From Ooceraea biroi (lineage: Eukaryota > Arthropoda > Insecta > Hymenoptera > Formicidae), in the NCBI RefSeq assembly GCF_003672135.1, contig NC_039513.1, forward strand, positions 3,844,833 through 3,908,832: a stretch of DNA of 64,000 nt, given 5' to 3'. Positions 48,501-61,780 of this stretch are shown here, in pieces (position 1 is the first letter of the stretch; every line of letters starts with the position of its first letter). The notes under the pieces were generated by a model. It saw nothing but the letters and a program-made list of their open reading frames with translations, had not been told where the DNA came from and did not search any database. The position numbers and the translations under genes were made by a program.

Positions 48501-49021
48501 AATCCGTACAGATCTAAAGAAGAACTCGCCTTATTTTCTACGTGGAATTTGGATCACAAGTAAGATAACGATTGATCGTTTTGTTCATTGATTTGCAAAT
48601 AATACAATAGTAATTTGTTATGATACGTTCAGTGATAAATTGATTTCAGCAAGTTATTAATTCGCATAACATGACAATTCTTTCTCTCAATTCGAATCCA
48701 GCTTTGCTTTATTTAATATGCTACTATAATAGCAAAATAATGGCGACAAAACTCGACTATTTTTTATATACATATTGTGCTTATCCCATGATTGTACACG
48801 TCAGTGAATAATACATTGTTTTATAAAAGGCTCTTCAAACAATAATTATTAATATTTGCAGAATCGAGAGATCGAGGACGCTCATTCCTAGGTTGCTGCA
48901 GATCTCGCTACAGGACACGATCAATGAACAGGACATCTACGACTGTTACGACAATCTGTTCACTATAAAGAATTTGAGATTAGTTCATATCGTATGCCAC
49001 GATAAAGGGTCGCACAAATAA
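42565..49021 (+). CDS. DFFB: Caspase-activated DNase (DFF40/CAD, DFFB; Drep4-like), 6 coding exons, 425 aa
   Basis: Apoptotic nuclease that cuts linker DNA once caspases remove its inhibitor ICAD/DFF45. Exons: 42565-42621, 43816-43917, 46553-46682, 47571-47782, 47943-48559, 48862-49021; phases close to 1278 nt with TAA. Residues about 20-100 form the CIDE-N domain (RKFGVACRNFQDLKRKACSK, then VNVFLLDGSLIDEEYF). The nuclease part contains HPEWFEDLETNY, IKEDHYFGYYFDRS, FRCEGRWNMDGC, HKINPY, FSTWNLDH and LRLVHIVCHDKGSH. By alignment to mouse CAD from memory, Zn ligands are C336, C345, H351 and C418; catalytic/metal residues are D371, H372, H415, H419 and H424. All are present, so it should be active. 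There is an acidic Cys-containing insert of roughly 80-90 residues (from about 230), and the protein ends one residue after the last His, without the basic tail of vertebrate CAD. Intron 4 is GC-AG. Confidence 0.95.
43918..46552. other. Large intron 2 of the CAD gene
   Basis: Intron of 2635 bp between the two halves of the CIDE-N domain. It contains a (GA)n microsatellite at 45125-45147 and a GC-richer patch at about 45290-45560 with a 110-codon minus-strand ORF of no recognisable family. No nested gene is supported. Confidence 0.6.
45125..45147. repeat. (GA)n microsatellite in CAD intron 2
   Basis: About eleven GA units. Confidence 0.9.
47783..47942 (+). other. GC-AG intron 4 of the CAD gene
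   Basis: Exon 4 ends ...AGCAAG and the intron starts GCAAGT, the consensus for GC-AG introns (AG|GCAAGT). The acceptor is TTTGACAG at 47942. Using the GC donor keeps phase 0 and joins TSK to EAFMHRRC. The nearest GT (AAGCGAG|GTCATT at 47801) would leave phase 1 and shift the frame of exon 5. Confidence 0.8.
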
Positions 49022-52000
49022 ACAGCAAATCTAGATAAAACCGTGATGGTTAAAATGTAATCGTAACTGGAAATGTCCAGATACGTAATATGTGTGTAGA
49101 GCGATTTTCTCATATGCAAAGATCTTAATAATTAAGTATATTTAATACGTTTAAACGCTGTTAATAGAACATAGATTTAGTGATTGTTAATGTTACATTA
49201 TCGAGTACGTTTCCATTGCGGCACGAGAAATATTAAGCAATATCAAATTTTAAGATTTAATATAACCAGAAACTTATTATATTTGTTTCTAAGAATTGTT
49301 TCTTATACAAATTCGAGATTGACGCATTGATTGCGAGCTTAAAACGTATTTTGTGGTATTTTCACACAATGAAAATGTTCGGAGCTGAATAGAATAGAAG
49401 AATCTATTACGAATACAGGGTTAAATCGCACGCAATGGAAAAATGTTATTCATTCCATAAATATTAGCGAAAAAAATATCTGTTGTCTCAGATACATCGT
49501 TAGATATTGACGATGGGAATGTTCGATGCTCGTAAATAAAATCAAATTAACTTGATCTGTTCTGCTCTAATTCTGAAAAAGAGCTACGGCTCATGTATGC
49601 TGAAGAAGTGCAAGGCAAAATATCTTTCAGACATATTTTTATTCTTGTGACTGCTCTTTAGAGATGAAACTCTTTAAGAGATGAAACAAAGTTCTGATAT
49701 ATACATATACATATACATACAAACATATATCTATCATGTTTAGACGAAGACACGTGTATATACGATATTATTCTAATATATAGGACGTATATATACAGGA
49801 CGTATCAACTTTTTCGCAAATCCATTCACATTTATCAGTATTTTTACTAATTTAAAATATATCTTTTTAATGAAAATTATTTCCTAATGTGTGCTCAAAG
49901 ATGCTGTTTTTAAATTTTTCGATGTTTTATAAGGCAAATTAAAATCTTATCAAAGTTAATGGAAAAATTAAACAAAGGTGGTGTTGTATAATGTTGTAAT
50001 GATATATTGTATGAAAGATATATAAAGATGTATAATGTTTTAATGAAAAGACTAACTAGGATTATACAATATAAATTTTTATATAATTTTATAAAAAAAC
50101 TCTATTTGCTTCTTTTCTTTATAGGCGCGAATATTAATTCTTTTTTATATTTTCTTGTATACAATTTCCAATTATTAATATATTGTTAAACTTTATATAA
50201 ACATTGTTTCTGCATAATTGAATATAATCTGAAATAAATATTTACACAACTAGCAAATTGGAAAATAAATATTTTATAAAAGAATATGTAAATTGATACA
50301 CAATATCCAATTTTGGATATGGAATTGGATATGTAAATTGGATATTATATGTATTGGATATTATGTTTTTGTTCTATACATTTTTCATTGCTTTTAGTGA
50401 CAAAGAATTTATAAACGATTTGAGTGATATATCATGTTCAATAAATTTGTAATGATTTGACATGATTTATCAAAGTTTTATGAGTTATGCGATATCTATA
50501 TCAATAGAAATTAATATTATTTGGAAAACAATAATCGTCATTAAAATTAGGTGTCCAACTATGTATATCAAAGATTATATGTTACATTATAAAGAAAGAA
50601 TTTATAATTGCGTTTCTCCGAAACAGAAATATTTTACGAGGAAGGTTATCGTTTCATACATGTATAAACAATGACTGATATAACTATAATGGTCTTCGTT
50701 TTACCGCAGACTAGTTAAAATATTAACTATAAGTGCATATTAAGCGTTAATTAAGAGTTGTTTAGCAAGTTTTCTGAGATTCATTTAAGGAAAAAACAGT
50801 ACATGGACTGGACAACGGAATGGACAAGAGATAAATATTAAATGTTAAAAATATTTTGATGCGTTTAAAATCAATGTCATAACACACGATGCGTACCGTT
50901 GTTATTCTAATACATCTGTGTATAATTTTCTAATGTTCGTTGAAAAGTGATAATAAGGCTTCGGCCTTTGCCGTGATATGAAGAAAAAAAGTATTTTTAA
51001 AAGAAGAAATTCCTAATCTATACATCGTATACTACGAGAGAAAAACCATACAGAAGTGCAATATCTTCACGTAGGGTACTTACAAATATAGTATTTTTCA
51101 ATGTACAAGAACTGTGTATAGCTCTACTTTAGAAAAATATATTTTAGGTACGAGACAAAAGAGGTTTATTATTTTCACATCCTACTCTATACCTACATGT
51201 ATCGCTTTGTTATAAATAAATTGTTCCATTCAAATTCTTCCTCACGTGCGTCGTTCTGATTCCAATAAAATATAAATATCTGTAAAAACTGTAATTTTTT
51301 TATTTTTATTAACGTTTGAGTTATATTCGTTGTGGAACGTTTGTACGTTACATGCATCGAAATAAAAATACGGAGATTTTTATCTGTGATCTCACGGAGC
51401 ATCGCGCACAAAATATGATACGTGGTTTCCGAGCCATTTTGCGCGTCAGGAAAGCATCGTAAAAAGTTTATGGATACGTTCAATGCTATTTCTAGACAGT
51501 ATCAGATCAGGAATTTAAATGTCATTTTTTAATCGAGAAACATGCTATCATCGAAATCACAGCGATGCAAGTTAACAGACGAGATTTTAAAATAATCCAA
51601 AAATGATAGTTCTTATTATCGAAAATTTGGACGACAAACATTCTCTGACGATAATTAATAATCTTATCGAAGCTTCAGCGAATTTCTGAACTCTGTCAAT
51701 TAGGGAATAATCCGTATTACGTGTGAATGAAATTTTGCATATAAAACAAATCAGTTAATTAGTTACGATCGATTCTATATCTAGAATTATATATCTAGAA
51801 TTGATTATAAAGATACAATATGTCTGAAAATAAATATCACATAATGAGATCTGTGACTGTCAGATTTGGACGTGCAGGATCCAGATTTTTTTAATTATTT
51901 CCAACTCGTATTATACTGCGGAATGTTATCTGATATGAATAATAACGAAATAGAAATACGAACGGAAAATTGAAAGTCGGCGAGAGATGCTACCCTATTC

Positions 52001-52735
52001 ATACTCCATTTTTATCAAGCATTTTAATTTTCATGGTCCATGGTATGTTTTCGTAACAATATTCGAGTCACACATATGTATAATAATTCTATCAAATTCA
52101 GTCTGAATAAACTTTTAATTCTTACTTTTTTTATTGTAATCGAGATTATTTTCATTTGTTGTGCCGTTGAATCTTTTGAAAAGATGCACCTGAAGATATA
52201 ATGATAAAAATGAGAAAATAGAAAAAATAAAAGAAGTATATTGGTATTTAATTCAGATTTACTTAAGATTAATTATTTTCTTGGTTATTAATAATGAATC
52301 ATATCATCATCTTTGATCAGATGATAAAACGAAGATTTATTTGTATGTTTTTTTGTAAAAAAGCGAGCCATGAGTAACGAAAGTGTATTTTAAACATATG
52401 TGTCTTAAATTGAGATTTTTAATTGAATTTCCTTTGTATATCAGTTTGTTCGATACGCGTACGTCACTCTATTATTACAAATACATGTGTCTCGGAAAAC
52501 GAGGCTCTTATATTTTATTAATCAAATCAATTACTTAAATTTAATTATCCCAGTTTGCAAAAAGCGTCATGAGGATTAACTGACACTATCTGACCAACTG
52601 ATTTTAGCTATTGAAATGCAAAAGACAAAACGACGGAACGATGCGTATAACAAATAAATTTTTAATTATCGAAAGAATCAAACGAATATCAAAACATCAA
52701 ACAGTTGGATTTAGAGACTTCATTTTCCGGCTGCA

Positions 52736-52736
<1 letters not shown>
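49022..52736. other. 3' flank of the CAD gene and intergenic DNA
   Basis: The CAD 3' UTR probably extends a few hundred bases; AATAAA occurs near 49532. Beyond it lies AT-rich DNA with a small (ATATAC)n run near 49698-49720, and TTGGATAT-type short repeats at 50300-50365. No gene supported. Confidence 0.5.
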
Positions 52737-52775
<39 letters not shown>

Positions 52776-52790
52776 GGTGTGTGTGTGTTG
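52737..52790. repeat. (GT)n-(GGTG)n microsatellite
   Basis: GT units interrupted by GGGTGGGTGGGTG over about 54 bases. Confidence 0.9.
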
Positions 52791-53565
52791 GTGCAAAGGA
52801 AAAAGAAACCCTACGCATATTCGTTGTGTGTCATTTATCGGAAATGCCTGTACGTTCTTGTAACGAATTCAAAGAAAGCCGTCAAACTGGCAGCTGGCGG
52901 ATTTATTTGTAATCGAGACCACCCAGATCCACGACGCGGATAACGAGAATAAATTTTCATTTCACGTGCCGGTGAGTTTTTGCGGTTGAGTGACCCTCCA
53001 TGGGTAACCCTCCAGGGTGCAAATTACCCCGCAATATGTTGCCGATTGTACGGATGAAGTCGAGAATCGATATACGTCAAGGCGAGGTGGATTGCCGCGT
53101 GTCGCCCTTAAAAGTACAGATTTAACCCCTGATCGGCACTCTGTCGACGAGAAGAAGGAGAATGAGAAGTACCAAAAAAGAGAGCAAGAGAACGACTCTT
53201 TTGCACGGAATTCAAGTTAGTCTTTCGCTTCATTCCTTGCTCGATCTCTCAAGTTTTCGAGTAACTTTACTAATCGCTTCACTGCGAAGCGATTTACTGA
53301 TTTATCGTTTAATTTTATCAGGGATAGTTTCCCGATGCCACCCTCGGCTGCGACACATCCCCGGCGAACGACGCACATATGCGAAGTTCCTGAGCACGGA
53401 CGCCGAATTCTCATCGTACGGCGGTAACGGAGGTTCTTCACCGTAACGGCAACCGGCAACAATGAAATTTCATGAGGTTTACTAGTCGTGAGAAAGGCGA
53501 ACCTTATGCACGTTTCGATACTAATGTGTTTGGAGCGCATTTAGGCATATCGTTTCCGAGTGCAC

Positions 53566-53568
<3 letters not shown>

Positions 53569-53602
<34 letters not shown>
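53569..53602. repeat. (GA)n microsatellite
   Basis: About 16 GA units following AAAAGAGA. Confidence 0.9.
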
Positions 53603-53607
<5 letters not shown>

Positions 53608-54886
53608 CCTAAAAAATACCACATAAGCTCAAGGGTTACGGCAAAAGTACGAACAGAAGCAGCAAGTTCCACGTCTTTTTAGTTCACAGTCGTTTAGAAG
53701 CTATGAATTTTTTACGACGTGAGTGCACCAAGTTTAAAGTCAACCAAAACCGGACGAGTTTAGTAGACTCGGTTTATCGAGTTCCGAGTCTGTGCGCGCA
53801 ACGATGTTAAGTGGAATTTTTCGAACTTTGACTCTTACTTTATTGTGACGTCTTATTTTATTTTTCTGACCTTTCCATGCGATATGGGCCAAAAATCGGG
53901 GTAAAAAATCGTGACATCGAGATATTCTCCAACAATGATCTAGATCATATCTATAAAATTGCTGAAAATAATAATTATTTTATTAAATATTATGTGCCTG
54001 CGTTAATGAAATTTATATATTATATTTTTCTATTTAATAATACTGTATTAAATATTTTTATGTTCACGTTCATTTCTTGAAAGAGTTTTCGCTTCCTCTT
54101 ACTTTAGTGCGGAAGCCGTTTAGACTACAAATGATACACAACAAAGTCATAGCGCACGAGAACGAAAATAAAGATGTTACTTTTTTTTAAAATATTCAAA
54201 ATTGCATTTTTCAGACAAAATTACATTTTTCTAGAAAAATTGCATTTTTCCATACGAGGTAAGGGAGATACATTGTGAAATTCTTTCTGTTAAAAGAACA
54301 AAGAGATAATGGATAAAATTATTAAAAAGTATTCTCTCTACTTTGTACCATATTCTAAAAAAAACATATAGCATTTTCTATTAAAAATTATGGTTTGAAG
54401 TATTGGATGGAGAAGAGATTTTATCTTCATATTTTCTCGATACTCGTTTAATTATTCAACAACAAGACTGATTACATTTGCATCCTGAAACTGATGTTTT
54501 ACTCATGCTGGATCCATAAGTTTATTCGTTCAAAGAGTACGACAAAAGTGACCTTATATTTTTCAGTTACCAGTGAAAACCAGTATTTCGTGTTTTTCAA
54601 TTTTTCCTCCCGTCACAAATATCAACCCGTCAATCCAGGTGTATTTATGATCCGAGAAACGGTATCATTTAAATTGCATACGCTCCCGTTTTCTCACGAT
54701 CGATAGTACGGGCGCGGATAAATATTCCACCAAAAAACGGCACGTTTAGAATTATTGATGCGACCAACCAGCAGCAAGTTCCGCCACCGGTGTACGTTTC
54801 GGGGCGCGTCTGCTGTTTCGCATGTAATTTCCTTACGTGCATGTTTTTCCTTGTTTCTTTTTCTTTCTATGGCGATATCGCGAGTG

Positions 54887-54904
54887 GTGCGCGCGCGCGC
54901 GCGC
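54887..54904. repeat. (GC)n tract, potential Z-DNA
   Basis: Alternating GCGCGCGC of about 18 bases inside a GC-rich island; rare in an AT-rich insect genome. Confidence 0.8.
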
Positions 54905-56300
54905 GTCCGTCTCGTTCTTTTCGTTACGATTGTAATTCCATTTGCCACGCGAGTGCGACCCGTCTGCTCCGGTTATTAAATTTCCGCGTGAGATTAGATT
55001 ATACTCCGTTCGTTCGCGTTTCCGGTAGCGGCGTCCACGATGGACGACGTTATAGGGTGGCTGTTTGCTGTTTATAAATGCGCCACGCTTCTCTCATAGA
55101 CGGTATCAAACATGCCAATCGTGCATACGTCATCTTTTGCGCTCGGAAACTACGCTTCGTGCGATCCGCGACTCGATAAGGAACAATGTACTCTTCGACT
55201 TGAGCACGTTACCGGCGAACTGCCATGGCCGATTCTTATCGTCCTGCGACTTCCAACCGACGATTCAGCACCACCGAAGCGGATCGCCCGCCAAAGCTTG
55301 TATTTCATGTAACCGAAACGTTCATAGCTTGAATGAATCAAGTCCAAAGTTCTAGCGTTTAACGGACCTTTGCTTCAAGCATGAATCGTTCACAATGACG
55401 ACACGAGAATATCATGATACAACGACGACAATCCAGATTTAAACATATTTATAGCTGGAAATTCCGAGGAAGTTAGAAATAAAATTAATAAAATTTTGCG
55501 CTTTGATTCAAACTTTTGATTTTCGATTTATGTGTATGTAGATGCATATGATGCTCTCTCTCTCTCTGTCTCTCTCTTTCTCCTTTGTCCATTCAACAAT
55601 TTCTGCGACTTCTCGTCGTGCAACGGAAAGCATGTAATCTTCCTCACAATCAGAATTTAATTTCATGACTTCTGCTTCGTCTCTTTTGTATCTTAGTCCG
55701 CACCGTCTCCCTGATTCCGTCTTCTTGGATTATCTGTCCGTCTTTATCTTTGCATCTCCGGCAAAATTAGATATTCCATTAGTTATCTGCCTGTCACGTG
55801 GAGAGATATCGCGGTGAAGTTCCTGAGGCAGATTTATTGATAAGTCGACGTTCAATCCGCCCCATCTCTTTTTTCCCGTTCTTATTCGCTTGTTCATCCT
55901 TCGCTGCTCTCGCGCGCGGAGGATGTACACGGAGGGGTAGCACGAAGTTTCGCAGGTGGGTTAAATGTAAAGACCGATGATGGTCTCCGCGCTCGCGATT
56001 ATGTTTTAAATGCGGTAGGGCGCTGCATTAGCCGCGACGCATAATTCAAAAGCAATTTCGACGCGATGATCCCGCGTCTCTCTTCCACCAGACGTCCTGT
56101 GTCGTCAGCACCACTCTAGTTCGGTCATGCTTTGGACGCAACTGCATAGGAGATCGAGAGAACGGACGTGTTGTGGACAGCTTAATGTTTGGTCGGAATT
56201 CGTTGAATTATTTAATGTGATGCGGGTAGATCTGTGCGAAGAAGAGGATCAGAGAATACGGTGACACATTTCTCAGTCGAAATCACGCTTTTACCTCAGA

Positions 56301-59300
56301 CACAAATGTGTGTAATTGATCTAAAAATAAATTTTATTAAAACGAAGAACTCTTTGCATTACATGAAAGAGTATGTCAATAATTCTCGCACCATGAGCAG
56401 CAGATAATAAAATAATCAACAATAAATTTTGCGAGAGGAGCATTAAAATATCCGGTTAGAATAAAGACAGTAAAATTAAAACGGAAAGGATGATGTAAAG
56501 GAGGTTGGAAGATGAAACAATAGGACAGATTAAATTTACCATGATTCTTCCGAAACAATGCATAAGCACGGCTTTTTACAATTCTTCTTTACTTGAAAGG
56601 AAAGGAAACACTTTCTGGCAAAGTTAAAGCAAAATGAAAAAATATGTGCGACGAAAAATTATATAAAATGCGTGAATTATAATTCCAAAATATGATAATT
56701 ATTTACTTACCACAAAACACAAATATTTCAAATGTTTAAGAAATGTACAGCACATATTATATAATATATTTAAAACAATTGGAGAAGGATATTAATATAA
56801 ATCTTAAAGTTCATGAATAAATTCAATTTAAGAAATTAGAATAATTAAAATATTGACAAGTTTTGTAAAGATCGCGCGGATACTAAAATAATTTAAAATA
56901 TATTTAAAAAAAGGATGAACTTACATTAAATGATACTTATAGTATGCCAGCACTTGAAGAAGTTATCTGTTCTCTAATTAAACAACGTATTTTTTCATGC
57001 AATACAAATAAACAAATTTTTATGAATTAAAGTTTTCCGAACATTTAGATCAAGGCAAGATGCAATAATTCAAAATTGCATGGCCAAGCGGCTTATGCTA
57101 TTATCGGGAAAAATTCATCGAGAAAGTAGAACACTCACACGAAGGCGGTATGTATGTAACGGGTGTACTTAGATGTGTCTCGTAAATTACATCGGAGCAA
57201 TATTAACGTGGTTCTACATACTCTTACATACACGTATGTGCACATGCGCACACCTGTACGCAAGGAATCTTCACATTCTCGAACGCCTGGACCAACCCTT
57301 TTTCCATGGTGGCTGCCGCTGAGGCCACGTCGGGGATCACCGAAAGGGCTTAAACGATGTTTTACGGTGTGTGGTTGAAGATCCTCTGCAAGAATTATCC
57401 CAGAAACCCCGCAAGTGTCACGTGACGTTCGGCCAAAGGTTTCTCGTGAAACTCGCCTCGTGAATATCTCTGTATAATTTTCGCAGAACGACGTGATCGT
57501 GGTAGATACGAAGGAATCTTTGTTTTGAAGATCTTTTTGTGTTATAATATCTTAATGTCTTACCAGCAACTAAAGTACAGTTGAAGAGAAGTCTAACTGC
57601 TCGCATAAGTCCATAAAATATACGCGTTGATATGTTTCTTATTAAATTTGCATTTTGAAAAAATTAATATAGATATATAATATAATATAGCAATTCTGTA
57701 TCTTTTTGCATTTCTAAGAAAATGCATTTTAAAATATAAAATTACAATACAATGCTTCAATTAGATTTCCCCAATTCTTGTTAAAGCCAAATAATAAAGT
57801 TTTGTGAAATAAGTATTATAGTGATTTTGATATATAGTGATCTTGATATATTTTGATAATAAAAAGGCGATTGAAATATCCATCAAACGGTCTTTGCAGA
57901 ATAACGAAAGAGCATGACGTAGATTCCGCGCTCCGGATTCGATAACAGCTGAGAGAATATTTTGCAAAGGACCCATTCCTTCACGTACGAGCCCTTACGA
58001 GCCATCGCGCGACACTTTCCGACGTCTACCAACTTGCCTCGAAAATGCGTCTTTACCGCGGTTCGAGAGTGCGACCCGGGCCAATTTACATAATCTCGTA
58101 CGCTTAGAATCTCCTCGGCCTTTTCTCCCCTTTCTCTGCCATTCCTTTAGCACTATCTACCTACCTCACGCCCTTCTCAACCCCTGCTCCCGGCGACCAC
58201 CGCTAACTCGGGGTAGAGAAACTCGCCCCTTGTACACCGCGATCGAGGTCAAGGCTCCTCCTTCGAGGACCTCGTACCTTTGATCCCCGCACGATTCTAC
58301 TCCCGGGTCCTGAGCTCGGCACGCCGCGAGGAAAAATCTTAAATTCCGATCGCGATGAAAGATTCATGAAACGAGGAGTCGCGTGGCGTTCGCGAGCGCA
58401 CGACCGCTTTGTGTTTCCATGATGGGTCGCTGAGTCAATTTTGGTTTATGTAACAACGAAGCCACCGACGCGGCGCAACGTTACGTTTTGGCGACCGGCA
58501 TCGATTTTCGTCCGTGCATACCGCGCTCTACGCTTGCAAGTGCTCGATGCTGTCGTTCAAGAACGCACTAAAAAGGCACCAAATGGTACCATTCGCACAT
58601 TCCGTGCTTCCAGAATCTTGAATCAAAGTCTACCAGCAGTAATAATTAAGAGCAAAGTTTAAGTGCTTTTGACTAATTAAATTCTCTAACGGCACAAACA
58701 AGTGCTAAAAACTCCTCTCCTCACTTCATTTCTAATGAACTTCAGTTTAGCAGCATTCTAATTAAGAGACTAAATTCTAAAAGATTTTATTCAAAAAATC
58801 CAAAAACTAATATTTCATCCTCATGAAGAAAGTAAGTATATTGTATGCGTAGACAATCTATAGGACACTCTCTACTCGTGAGAATGTGCTTGTCATCTTG
58901 CAAATTTGTTCCATATGCTAGATACAAAATTCACACTGGATTACCTACTCTTATCAATCACTGTAGAAATAATGTTACGAATGAGTAACGCAGTTTTATT
59001 TAGTTTCGGAATGAAATATTTAGTCGAGTAATCGTACCTTGAAAATCGAGCTACGCTACATTTGCTAATGCGTAATTTAAAGTTTTATGAGATCGCACTG
59101 GGCGAATTGCCCAGGAAAAGCAATAGGGGGAGAGAACTGATTTCCAAGCGACGAAATTGAGTCGAGATCCCCGTGTTACTCCCGTTTTGCCGAAATTAGC
59201 CGATCGCGGGAGGGCTCGGTGCGGACAGCCGATAATGATTGGAAACAGCGGCAACGCACCGCCACATCGCTGATCGTTACAGTGGCTGATTGTTTCATGA

Positions 59301-61780
59301 CCATTTTATTATTTCGACGTACATACGGGGACGCGCGACCGCTCTGCCGGCCATATGCTAACTCGATTTTCGAACAATCAGAGTCGATCCTGTACATTTT
59401 CTCTACATAGACCCGATAAATAGGCCGAAACACAGCGAATTACAAGCACTTTATTTGTATAGCGTGAAAAGTCGTTTTCGCGATTAAGAGCTTTAGATTG
59501 ACAATGTACGGATATCTCTCTCTTTCTTTGGCGCCTTTTCAATAATTCTGATGAAGTTTTGATATGAAATATTGATAAAACTATAAGTGGCACTATAGCT
59601 TGTTAAATATTAATTTACGAGATATTTATTGATATTGAGCGAATTCGATAAACTGGGTATATTAAATCTGCAAATTTAAATATTTATTCGTATTAAATCC
59701 GTGTACAAAGTTTAAATATTGTGCGGCCACAATATTTGCGAGGGTTCATGGGTACCAATGGGTGACATTGATTTGATATCATCGAGTGGCCGATAAATTT
59801 TATTGAAATTTATCGTTAGTATTTACCACGATACGCATTAAATGAATTTAGTCATACAGAGTACTTTAAATATGTATGATTCGACTCACTCGCGACATGA
59901 AAAATAATTAATATCGTAACAATGATGTCGCTTTTTATTTGTCACTAATCCCAAAAACCTTTGGTCAGTATTAATTATACATTTCTCTATAAAATCTTTT
60001 AACATAATATAACACATTAGTGTGTGGATTCATTTTATTGAATGTAATTAATAAATTATGAAAGAGTCTTTCTCGACAAAATATGAGTTTTATACATAAA
60101 GACTGAAATAAACTAATTTCGAGGCTTCTCTCGCGTAATTGATTTGCGGTATCATTAGAGCAGCAATGAACGGGCATTAATGTGTCGGTCCACTGCACAA
60201 ACGTGAGCCCACGAAAACCCACCCTCATAAACTCGTTGAACTCCAACGTGTGGCACGATGACGAATCATGAAAGAGTTAACTGGGTTAAGTACGCTTGTC
60301 GTACGTTCGCTACTGATTATCTCTCGTGTTCGACTAATAATTACACCAAGCGCCGCGCGCCGTTACACTATACTTCGTGTCGCGGTCTCGTTGCCACGTT
60401 AACCCGATTTTCCCCGGCAATTACAGTTGCCGCGTGCAGAGAGAAACAATCATGCTCGCTGCACTGGGGTGAAATGAATCCCGAGTCTAGTAGACTATAA
60501 TTAGAAATAAGTACTGGGTAAAATGGATCTCGTGAATTTACCGCAAAACACAGCTTTTTATAAGAATCATTCATCATTGATTATGTTGCTTTAATTTATT
60601 TTTGCTTACAATGCGTTAATAATATACTCAAGGTTTAATATTACAGAAAACACAGTTTGTTAGCATTTAAAATTTCAAAGTACTCCGTCCCGTTAATTCA
60701 AATATTTTTTCAAAAATTTAACATTATGTATTCATATAAATTTAAATATAAAATAGGAAAGCTATCTGTATCGATTTATAAATTACATATAAGTTGTATG
60801 TATATATTATATATTACATTTACTGAAGCATTAAAATATATTCACGCAAACAAAATATTTTCACGCAATTTTCTATCATTTAGATTACTACTAGAATATT
60901 GCTGACAAGTCTCTGCTAATACGTATCGCAAAGTACTATCAACGTGTATAGGACTTTTGGTTAACAATCGAATTCTGTGCGAGAATTAGATTAATATCTG
61001 ACCGAGACAAAGGAAACGATGACAAAGGGAATTACTCATTGAAGACAATTAATATACATAACTGGAAACACATACTTTTGGCGAACAATCCGTTTGCTGT
61101 GCAAGTTCGAGTTTAAACTTGCTGATGATTGCTTCAAGAGGCGTTAGTGGCAATAGTACTCTTGTAGTGTACACAAATCTATCTACATGCATAAACTGTT
61201 GGAGTTTGTACGTAAATAAGCAAAAATGTGGTGGCGTGCGTGGCCATCACACATATTACGTTCTTTTTCGCTCTTTCAAAATCGCCGAGCCGGCGCGCAA
61301 TGCAATATTAATTGTTCGGCTTCGTCACAACGACGGCATTATTGTCGATGTGCCATCGCTCCGTAATTTCGTAGTAATTATTTCTCTATTCAGGCACATT
61401 CCCGGAATTGCTCTCCCTATTCGACGAATATTGGATTTCTGCCGGCCATCATTTTTAAATGAGTAAAGTTATTATCGATTGCGAGAAATGCTTTTTCGAT
61501 GTTAATGTTCCTGTAAACGTTTCCGCGCGTCATGTTCATATTTCCGAGATCGATATAATTATTAATATGTTATATTTCAAGTCTATTTCGCAGTCAGATC
61601 AAGAGAATAAAATGAGCATCTTACTATTATTGCATAAGATTTTGACGACGTTTGATTTGCGCATTCACGCGATTAAAATTTAGACAATAAATGATTTAGT
61701 AGAATTACAAGAATGGTTAATCTCGTAATTAATCTTCGACATTGCTAATTGAGTCAATCCCTTTCCGATCTTGCTGCATC
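56301..61780. other. Intergenic, AT-rich with further GC-richer islands
   Basis: GC-richer blocks at about 57,240-57,440, 57,990-58,560, 59,080-59,400 and 60,250-60,500 alternate with AT-rich DNA. No exon chain, tRNA or rRNA could be recognised. ORFs such as 61119-61466 (115 codons) show no known motif. Confidence 0.4.

Larger units (their letters stand above)
52791..56300. other. Intergenic, GC-richer islands without a supported gene
   Basis: Several blocks (about 52,860-53,540; 54,680-55,350; 55,700-56,240) have GC and CpG content well above the rest of the window. Overlapping ORFs of 60-110 codons occur on both strands in these blocks (for example 53217-53540 minus, 54790-55077 plus, 55065-55355 plus). 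They lack domain motifs and mutually exclude one another, as expected from GC-rich DNA with few stops. A (GA)n run lies at 53569-53602, a hairpin AATCGCTTC/GAAGCGATT at 53273-53295, and a (GC)n tract at 54887-54904. These islands may be enhancers, promoters or non-coding exons. Confidence 0.4.

Noticed and set aside
48121..48591. Alternative-frame and antisense ORFs over CAD exon 5
   Set aside because: They overlap the genuine exon, whose translation contains the nuclease motifs.
52611..52943. 110-codon ORF with repeated Cys-Val
   Set aside because: The CVCVCV stretch is a translated GT microsatellite.
55065..55355. Overlapping ORFs in a GC-rich island with a TATAAA at about 55072
   Set aside because: Three frames on two strands are open at once, no domain is recognisable, and the TATA-like match alone is weak.
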